A DNA stretch of 64,000 nucleotides from Magnetospirillum aberrantis SpK (GTDB taxonomy: Bacteria; Pseudomonadota; Alphaproteobacteria; Rhodospirillales; Magnetospirillaceae): NCBI RefSeq assembly GCF_011022235.1, contig NZ_JAAIYP010000036.1, positions 62,001-126,000 of the forward strand, in the 5' to 3' direction. A model generated the notes under the pieces. That model was not told the origin of the DNA. It did no database searches and was given only the letters and a program-made list of their open reading frames with translations. The translations under genes and the position numbers were made by a program. Positions 58,631 to 64,000 of the stretch are shown here, in pieces. Position 1 is the first letter of the stretch. Each line of letters starts with the position of its first letter.

Positions 58631-59653
58631 CTACTTGAACGGCGGCGGGTACATCAGCCCGCCATGGCTGTAAAGCGCGTTCAGCCCGCGTTCCACCTTG
58701 AGCTTGGAGCCCATGCCGACGTTGCGTTCGAAGCTTTCGCCGTAATTGCCCACCTGCTTGACGATGTTGTAGGCCCATTTCTCGTCCACGCCCAGGGACT
58801 GGCCGTTGCCCGGCGTCGCGCCAAGAATGCGCTTCACCTCGGGATCGGGCGAGGTCAGCATCTGGTCGACGTTCTTCGAGGTGATGCCCTTTTCCTCGGC
58901 GGCGATCATGGCGTAGATGGACCAACGCACCAGATCCAGCCATTGGTCGTCGCCATGGCGCACCACCGGGGTCAACGGCTCGCGCGAGATCAGTTCGGGC
59001 AAGATCAGGTAATCGTCGGGATTGGCCGCTTCATTGGCCCGCACCGCCGCCAGTTGCGAGGTGTCGGATGAAAACGAGTCACAGCGTCCAGAGAAGAAGG
59101 CGCTGGTCAGTTCCTCGTTCTTTTCGATGACGACCGGCTTGTAGCTCATCTTGTTGGCGCGGAACCAGTCGGTCAAATTCTGTTCCGAGGTGGTGCCGGG
59201 CAACACGCAGATGGTGGCCCCGTCCAGTTCCTTGGCCGACTTGACCCCCAGCTTGCGCGGCACCATGAAGCCCTGACCGTCGTAATAGGTGGTGACGGCG
59301 AAGTTCAGGCCGTTGGCGGTGTCGCGCGACAGCGTCCAGGTGGTGTTGCGGGCCAGCATGTCGATTTCGCCCGATTGCAGCGCCGGAAGACGTTGCTGGG
59401 CCGACAGCGGCGTGAACTTGACCTTGCCCGCGTCGCCGAACATGGCCGCCGCCACCGCCCGACAGGCATCGACGTCCAGACCGGCCCAATTGCCCTTGTC
59501 GTCGGGGGCGGAAAATCCGTAAAGCCCAAGGTTGACGCCGCATTGGACGAACCCCTTGGCCTTGACCGCGTCGAAAGTCGCGCCGGCATGGGCCGGCAAC
59601 GAAGCGGCAGACGTCAGAACGGCGGCAACCGCCAGCGTTTTGAACAAGGTCAT
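58631..59653 (-). CDS. aapJ: Periplasmic amino-acid-binding protein AapJ
   Basis: 340 aa. Signal peptide KTLAVAAVLTSAASLPAHA. SBP family 3 features are VKAKGFVQCGVNLGLYGFSA, GLDVDACRAVAAAMFGD and the conserved SYKPVVIEKNEELTSAFFSG plus a late GSKLKVERGLNALYSHGGLM, all typical of AapJ/BztA. It is the first gene of the aapJQMP operon with a GGAGGGGGT ribosome site. It binds acidic and other L-amino acids. Confidence 0.95.
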   Translation of the reverse strand: MTLFKTLAVAAVLTSAASLPAHAGATFDAVKAKGFVQCGVNLGLYGFSAPDDKGNWAGLDVDACRAVAAAMFGDAGKVKFTPLSAQQRLPALQSGEIDMLARNTTWTLSRDTANGLNFAVTTYYDGQGFMVPRKLGVKSAKELDGATICVLPGTTSEQNLTDWFRANKMSYKPVVIEKNEELTSAFFSGRCDSFSSDTSQLAAVRANEAANPDDYLILPELISREPLTPVVRHGDDQWLDLVRWSIYAMIAAEEKGITSKNVDQMLTSPDPEVKRILGATPGNGQSLGVDEKWAYNIVKQVGNYGESFERNVGMGSKLKVERGLNALYSHGGLMYPPPFK

Positions 59654-59912
59654 CGAAGCACCCCCTCCGCGATTGGTTTCCCAAAAGGTATGCGCATCCC
59701 GCCCATGGGTAAAGGCAAGGAAACACCCTTTGGGTCATTATGTGCGAAGAAAAGGCAGCTTTTGCACCCCCGGCCAGCGATTTTCATGCCGCTTTCATGC
59801 CGCCCGGAAAAGCGAAAGGGCCGCGGACCGGTCAAAAAGACCCGGTCGGGCGGCCCCGTCGATTGGCGTCCCCGTCACAGGGGAAGCGAAACCTAAGGCA
59901 TCGGCACGCCGA

Positions 59913-60056
59913 TCAGGCGGCCAATGCGTCCTCGTTCTGGCGAACCAGCAATTCCACCACGGCCAATTGCCAGATGCGCGACCCCTGCGCCTTGGGATCG
60001 GCGGCGATTTCCCGCAGGGTGGCGACCGGAACGTTGCGAATCCATTCTTCGAGCAT
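59913..60056 (-). CDS. 47-aa unrecognised small protein
   Basis: A short ORF with GGAGCG upstream of the ATG. The translation MLEEWIRNVPVATLREIAAD, then SRIWQLAVVELLVRQNEDAL, is helical and compositionally protein-like, with codon third positions GC-rich as in neighbours. No family is recognised. It lies in the aapJ upstream region on the same strand. The remaining stretch between 59654 and 59912 holds no other gene and presumably contains the aap promoter. Confidence 0.5.
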   Translation of the reverse strand: MLEEWIRNVPVATLREIAADPKAQGSRIWQLAVVELLVRQNEDALAA

Positions 60057-60247
60057 CGAAATGCGCTCCAAACCATTATTGCGCCGCAGCATACAGATAA
60101 TCGTCGGCCGATTACTACAGATGACCTTGCATCGGAGCCATGTGCGGAATGCAATTCCTTGTGGTTATCCGAAAACTTCCGGTTTTTCTGATATATGCCG
60201 TCGATTGTGGTAGAACCTGCAACACGATCCCGGATTGGGGACCCGCC

Positions 60248-60352
60248 ATGACAGTCGCGTTGTTCCTGCACGTCTTCTGCGCCGCCGTCTGGACGGGATG
60301 CGTCCTGGTGGCGCTGGTGGGGGCTCACGGCATGGTGCTAGCGGGGCGCTGA
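60248..60352 (+). CDS. 34-aa candidate membrane microprotein
   Basis: ATG with GGGGAC upstream; the sequence MTVALFLHVFCAAVWTGCVL, then VALVGAHGMVLAGR, forms one membrane helix. The LHVFCAAVWTG pattern resembles the first helix of heme- or copper-handling membrane families, so it could be a truncated gene rather than a functional microprotein. Confidence 0.4.
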   Translation: MTVALFLHVFCAAVWTGCVLVALVGAHGMVLAGR

Positions 60353-60405
60353 CGGGAACGGTAAGGTAGCGCCACCCGCGCCCACAGACACGAGTCCCCG
60401 TCGCC

Positions 60406-60879
60406 ATGTCCTTGTGCCCCTGTTCTTCCGGCCGTTCCCTGGTGGAATGCTGCCAACCCGTGATCGATGGCGTCCCGGCCCCCAGCGCCGAATCCCTGAT
60501 GCGTGCCCGCTACACCGCTTTCGTGTCGGGCCGGATGGACTTTCTCGACCGCACCTTGGCCCCGGAAAAGCGCGACGACGTGGACCACGCCGAGGTCGAG
60601 GCCTCGGCCCGCGAGGCGCAGGGATTGGGACTCGACGTCCGCGCCAGCCAACAGGATGGCGACACCGCCACCGTCGAATACGTCGCCCGTTTCCGCCTGC
60701 ACGGCCAACAGGTGGCCCACCACGAACTGGCCCGCTTTCGTCGCGAGGGCGGGGAATGGCTGTACGTGGACGGCGACGTCAACCCGAAAGCGGCGCCGCG
60801 CGTGGCCGCCAAGGTCGGACGCAACGATCCCTGTCCATGCGGATCTGGACAGAAATACAAGAAGTGCTGCGGCGCCTGA
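60406..60879 (+). CDS. YchJ-family SEC-C motif protein
   Basis: 157 aa. N-terminal SEC-C-like zinc motif [19 protein letters not shown], a central NTF2-like region ([20 protein letters not shown]) and a second SEC-C motif at the end, [19 protein letters not shown]. The function of YchJ proteins is unknown; SEC-C motifs bind zinc and contact other proteins such as SecB in SecA. The stop overlaps the start of the next gene (TGATG). Confidence 0.9.
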   Translation: MSLCPCSSGRSLVECCQPVIDGVPAPSAESLMRARYTAFVSGRMDFLDRTLAPEKRDDVDHAEVEASAREAQGLGLDVRASQQDGDTATVEYVARFRLHGQQVAHHELARFRREGGEWLYVDGDVNPKAAPRVAAKVGRNDPCPCGSGQKYKKCCGA

Positions 60880-61637
60880 TGGCGAACGAACGCCATTTCG
60901 CCTGTACCGCCTGCGGCAAATGCTGTTACGGGCTGTTGCCGCTGACCCTGGCCGACGCTTGCGCCCACGCCGACCGCTTTCCCTTGGGGGTGCTGTGGAT
61001 GCCGGTACGCCCCAACCAGCGCGCCCACGCCATCACCGCCCGCATCGGAACCAGTGTGCGGCTGCGCGACCGTCGGAGCGTCGCCGTCCGTATCACCGCC
61101 GTTTCCTACGTGCCGCCATCCCTGCCCTGTCCCGCGCTGTCGCCGGATGGCAAATGCTCCATCCACGACAGCAAGCCGGCGCGGTGTCGAACCATGCCGT
61201 TCTTTCCCTATGTGGACGACGCCGAACAAGCCGCGCAACTGTTGCCGCGCAAGGGCTGGGAATGCGACGTTTCGGAAGCGGCACCAATTGTGTTGCGGGA
61301 CCGGAACATTCTTGACCGTGCCGATTTCGACGCGGAACGGAACCAACTTCTTGCGCAGGCGCCGTTGCTGCGCCGCTATGCCGAAGCCACGCTGGCCGCC
61401 ACACCGGGGTTGTTGGACAAATTGGGCATGGTCGCCTCGCGTCCCTTGGGCGGCGAGCTGTTGCTGGGCATGAGCACCTTGCTGCCCCATTGGCCCGACA
61501 TCGACGCCCAGGACTTCGCCCGCCGCCAGCAAAAGGTGCTGGGCGACTTTTCCTCACTGGTCGGCGACGACGCGACGGTGTCGGAATTCGCCCACCGCTA
61601 TCGCCAATGGGGGCGCGAGATGGGCCGCATCCTCTGA
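60879..61637 (+). CDS. YkgJ-family cysteine-cluster protein
   Basis: 252 aa from the ATG overlapping the ychJ-like stop. Eight-cysteine type cluster motif: FACTACGKCCYGLLP near residue 8, CPALSPDGKCSIHDSKPARC near 88-107, and a later ECDVSE. This is the YkgJ / UPF0153 pattern, which probably binds a zinc or iron-sulphur cluster. A specific role is not known. Co-translation with the other cysteine-cluster gene suggests a shared function. Confidence 0.88.
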   Translation: MANERHFACTACGKCCYGLLPLTLADACAHADRFPLGVLWMPVRPNQRAHAITARIGTSVRLRDRRSVAVRITAVSYVPPSLPCPALSPDGKCSIHDSKPARCRTMPFFPYVDDAEQAAQLLPRKGWECDVSEAAPIVLRDRNILDRADFDAERNQLLAQAPLLRRYAEATLAATPGLLDKLGMVASRPLGGELLLGMSTLLPHWPDIDAQDFARRQQKVLGDFSSLVGDDATVSEFAHRYRQWGREMGRIL

Positions 61638-61656
61638 TATCGCCCGGCAAATGAAT

Positions 61657-61677
61657 TGATACCGCCGGGCGGTATCA
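61657..61677. terminator. Hairpin after the YkgJ-like gene
   Basis: TGATACCGCC/GGCGGTATCA with a very short loop, 19 bp past the stop and followed by TTATT. Its AT-containing stem would weaken it. Confidence 0.5.
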
Positions 61678-61683
61678 TTATTG

Positions 61684-61734
61684 GGCGCGGCGGTGGCCGG
61701 CTTCGGCCATGAGGTGCGCTTGCTGCCACCAGAG
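61684..61734 (+). pseudogene. IS110-like transposase scrap
   Basis: About 17 codons reading GAAVAGFGHEVRLLPPE, resembling the conserved L-x-x-x-G-H-E-V-R-L-x-P-P segment of IS110-family transposases. No start, no continuation. Confidence 0.4.
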
Positions 61735-61739
61735 CCAGG

Positions 61740-61820
61740 TCGTACTTGTTCTTGTTGGCCCAGCGACGCGATGGTCACCATCTCCAGTTCCGTCTGTTGG
61801 GGCGTCGGTTTCCTGAGCAT
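61740..61820 (-). pseudogene. IS1182-like transposase N-terminal scrap
   Basis: About 27 codons on the minus strand: MLRKPTPQQTELEMVTIASL, then degenerates. This resembles the start of IS1182/IS5-group transposases (PxPxQxELEMVTIxxLVPxxH). It abuts the IS110-like scrap on the other strand, so two unrelated remnants are joined here. Confidence 0.45.
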
Positions 61821-61832
61821 GCCCCATTGCAC

Positions 61833-61860
61833 AAAAGCCCCCGCCAAGGGCGAGGGCTTT
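61833..61860 (-). terminator. valS intrinsic terminator
   Basis: On the minus strand AAAGCCCTCGCC-CTT-GGCGGGGGCTTTT: a stem with one mismatch followed by a T-run, 40 bp past the valS stop. Confidence 0.85.
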
Positions 61861-61900
61861 GTCGGCAATCTGAGGGGGCTTGCGCCCCCTTTCCCCGTCC

Positions 61901-64000
61901 TCAGGCGCCGGACAGACGCTGAAGGGCCTCTTGCAACTTTTCTTTTGCCGCCGACCATTCGGCCCGCCGCTCGCGGTTCTCCTCGACCACTTCTGGGGCC
62001 GCCTTGGCGACGAAATCGGGATTGGCGAACTTCTTGTCCACCTTGGCGATTTCGTTTTCGACGCGGGCGATTTCCTTTTCCAGGCGGACACGTTCCTTGT
62101 CGATGTCGATGACCCCGGCCAACGGCATGACCAGCGTCGCCTCGTCCACCACCATCTGGGCGGCCCCGTGCGAGAACGCCTGGGCGACGCGGTCGGCGCC
62201 GGCATGGGGTTCGAACGCCGCCAGACGGGCCAGACGCACGATCAGGTCGGCATGGGTCTTGGCCCAACCGGCACGGCCGCCATCCAGACCCGAGACCAGC
62301 AAATCCACCTGGGCGCCGGCCGGCACGTTCATCTCGGACCGCACGCCGCGCACGGTGGAGATGACGCGCACCACCCAATCCATTTCCTCTTCGGCGGTGG
62401 AATCGTGCAGACCGTCGAATTTGGGCCAGTCCCGCAGCATCAACTGGTCGGAACGGCCGCCCATCTGCGCCCACAATTCTTCGGTGATGAAGGGCATGAA
62501 GGGATGCAGGACGTGCAGGATCATGTCCAGCACCCAGGCGGCGGTGGCCCGCGTCTCGGCCTTGGCTGCCTCGTCCGAACCCGAGAAGATGGGCTTGGCG
62601 AATTCCAGATACCAGTCGCAGAAAGTCCCCCAGACGAACTGATAGGTCGCGCCGGCGGCGGCGTCGAAGCGATAGCCGTCCAACGCGGCGGCCACCTTGT
62701 CCGCGGTCTCGGCGGTCTTGCCGACAATCCAGCGGTTGACCGTTTCCTTGACCGCCTTGGGGTCGAAGCCGGCGACCGGGGCGCATTCGTTCATCTGACA
62801 GAAACGCGCCGCGTTCCACAGCTTGGTGGCGAAGTTGCGATAGCCCTCGACCCGGCCTTCCGCCAGCTTGATGTCGCGCCCCTGGGCGGCCAGCGCCGCC
62901 AGAGTGAAACGCACGGCGTCGGTGCCGTATTTGTCCATCAACACCAAGGGGTCGATGACGTTGCCCTTGGACTTCGACATCTTCTGGCCCTTCTCGTCAC
63001 GAACCAGGGCATGGATGTAGATGTCCTTGAACGGCACCTCGCCCATGAAATGGATGCCCATCATCATCATGCGGGCGACCCAGAAGAAGATGATGTCGAA
63101 GCCGGTCACCAGGACGTCGGTGGTGTAATAACGGGCCAGTTCCGGGGTCTGTTCCGGCCAGCCCAGGGTCGAGAACGGCCACAGCGCCGACGAGAACCAA
63201 GTGTCGAGAACGTCGGTGTCACGGGTCAGCTCGACCGTCTTGCCGTAATGGGCGGCGGCGGCGGCGGCGGCCTCGGCCTCTGTCTTCTCGACGAACACGG
63301 CACCGTCGGGACCGTACCATGCCGGCACCTGATGCCCCCACCAGATCTGGCGTGAGACGCACCACGGCTGGATGTTGCGCATCCACTCGTAATAGGTGTT
63401 TTCCCAATGCTTGGGAGTGAACTTGGTCTTTCCGGTCTCGACCGCCTCCAGGGCCGGCTTGGCCAGGGTCGGCGCGTCCACGTACCACTGGTCGGTCAAC
63501 CACGGCTCGATCACCACGCCGGAACGGTCGCCATAGGGCACCATGTGCACGTGGTTCTCGATCTTGTCGAGCAGCCCCAGTTCCTCGATGACGGCGACAA
63601 TCTTCTTACGCGCTTCGTAACGGTCAAGTCCCAGATACTCGGCCGGCACGTCGCCGGTGATCTTGGCGTCGCGGTCCAGGACATTGATCTGCGGCAGGTT
63701 ATGGCGCTTGCCGACCTCGAAATCGTTGAAATCGTGGGCCGGAGTGATCTTGACCGCGCCGGTGCCCTTGGTCGGGTCGGAATATTCGTCGGCGACGATG
63801 GGGATCAGGCGGCCGACGATGGGCAGGCGCACCATCTTGCCCACCAGATGGGTATAACGTTCGTCTTCGGGATGAACCGCGACGGCGCTGTCGCCCAGCA
63901 TGGTTTCGGGACGGGTGGTGGCGACGGTGATGAAGGTGTCGGCCATCCCCTCGACCGGATACTTGAAGTGCCACATGTGGCCCTTCACCTCGCGCTGCTC
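61901..64000 (-). CDS. valS: Valyl-tRNA synthetase (5' end beyond window)
   Basis: 699 codons of the C-terminal part are visible; the HIGH signature lies outside the window. The editing domain is seen ([40 protein letters not shown]), then the catalytic core with [18 protein letters not shown] and the class I motif [14 protein letters not shown]. The anticodon-binding domain covers residues after [12 protein letters not shown]. The C-terminal coiled-coil arm ([20 protein letters not shown]) is intact. It charges tRNA-Val and clears mischarged threonine. Confidence 0.98.
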   Translation of the reverse strand, partial: EQREVKGHMWHFKYPVEGMADTFITVATTRPETMLGDSAVAVHPEDERYTHLVGKMVRLPIVGRLIPIVADEYSDPTKGTGAVKITPAHDFNDFEVGKRHNLPQINVLDRDAKITGDVPAEYLGLDRYEARKKIVAVIEELGLLDKIENHVHMVPYGDRSGVVIEPWLTDQWYVDAPTLAKPALEAVETGKTKFTPKHWENTYYEWMRNIQPWCVSRQIWWGHQVPAWYGPDGAVFVEKTEAEAAAAAAAHYGKTVELTRDTDVLDTWFSSALWPFSTLGWPEQTPELARYYTTDVLVTGFDIIFFWVARMMMMGIHFMGEVPFKDIYIHALVRDEKGQKMSKSKGNVIDPLVLMDKYGTDAVRFTLAALAAQGRDIKLAEGRVEGYRNFATKLWNAARFCQMNECAPVAGFDPKAVKETVNRWIVGKTAETADKVAAALDGYRFDAAAGATYQFVWGTFCDWYLEFAKPIFSGSDEAAKAETRATAAWVLDMILHVLHPFMPFITEELWAQMGGRSDQLMLRDWPKFDGLHDSTAEEEMDWVVRVISTVRGVRSEMNVPAGAQVDLLVSGLDGGRAGWAKTHADLIVRLARLAAFEPHAGADRVAQAFSHGAAQMVVDEATLVMPLAGVIDIDKERVRLEKEIARVENEIAKVDKKFANPDFVAKAAPEVVEENRERRAEWSAAKEKLQEALQRLSGA

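Overview
The window is chromosomal DNA of a GC-rich alphaproteobacterium. The aapJQMP operon, the CcsR-like small RNA, the zur-znuCB arrangement and the EF-hand protein pair suggest Rhodospirillales, perhaps a Magnetospirillum relative; this is inferred from gene content only. No rRNA or tRNA genes are visible.

Region 1 (1-9.7 kb, minus strand) is one long operon for an extracellular contractile injection system (eCIS, Afp/PVC-like). Read from its promoter side it holds four unrecognised leading genes, a DUF4255 tube-cap protein, an Ig/carboxypeptidase-regulatory-like protein, sheath, tube, a small assembly protein, a DUF6760-like mini-protein, a second tube, an unknown protein, a LysM baseplate protein, a gpD-like hub, a gp5-like spike and a PAAR tip cut by the window edge. 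Region 2 (9.7-12.9 kb) is accessory DNA with a TacA/TacT-type acetyltransferase toxin-antitoxin pair and a TPR-glycosyltransferase.

Region 3 (about 12.92-40.80 kb) is a Tn7-like transposon of about 27.9 kb, inserted 24 bp past the glmS stop codon. It has TnsA, TnsB, TnsC, a TnsD-type TniQ protein and a TnsE homologue, three 17-bp TnsB-like repeats at exact 20-bp spacing in the right end, and related sites in the left end. Its cargo is a defence island: (a) a four-gene operon encoding a nucleosidase-like/Mrr-like/STAND NTPase protein, a helical-repeat protein, a 147-aa protein and a TPR-CHAT protease; (b) a Rad50-like ATPase with a LexA/S24-like tail, paired with a CorA-like membrane protein; (c) a type III restriction-modification pair whose mod gene carries a C15 tract that puts it out of frame; (d) a Panacea-antitoxin pair with an unrecognised partner and an XRE-like regulator. 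Systems (a) and (b) are the best candidates for undescribed biology.

Region 4 (40.8-64 kb) is conserved chromosome: glmS-glmU, gph, a methyltransferase, zur-znuC-znuB divergent from znuA-hisI-cobW across a clear Zur box, a small RNA gene with a near-perfect promoter and terminator, an orphan UgpB-like binding protein, an alpha/beta hydrolase, two tandem EF-hand proteins, aapJQMP, two tiny ORFs, YchJ and YkgJ family metal-cluster proteins, transposase scraps and the 3' part of valS.
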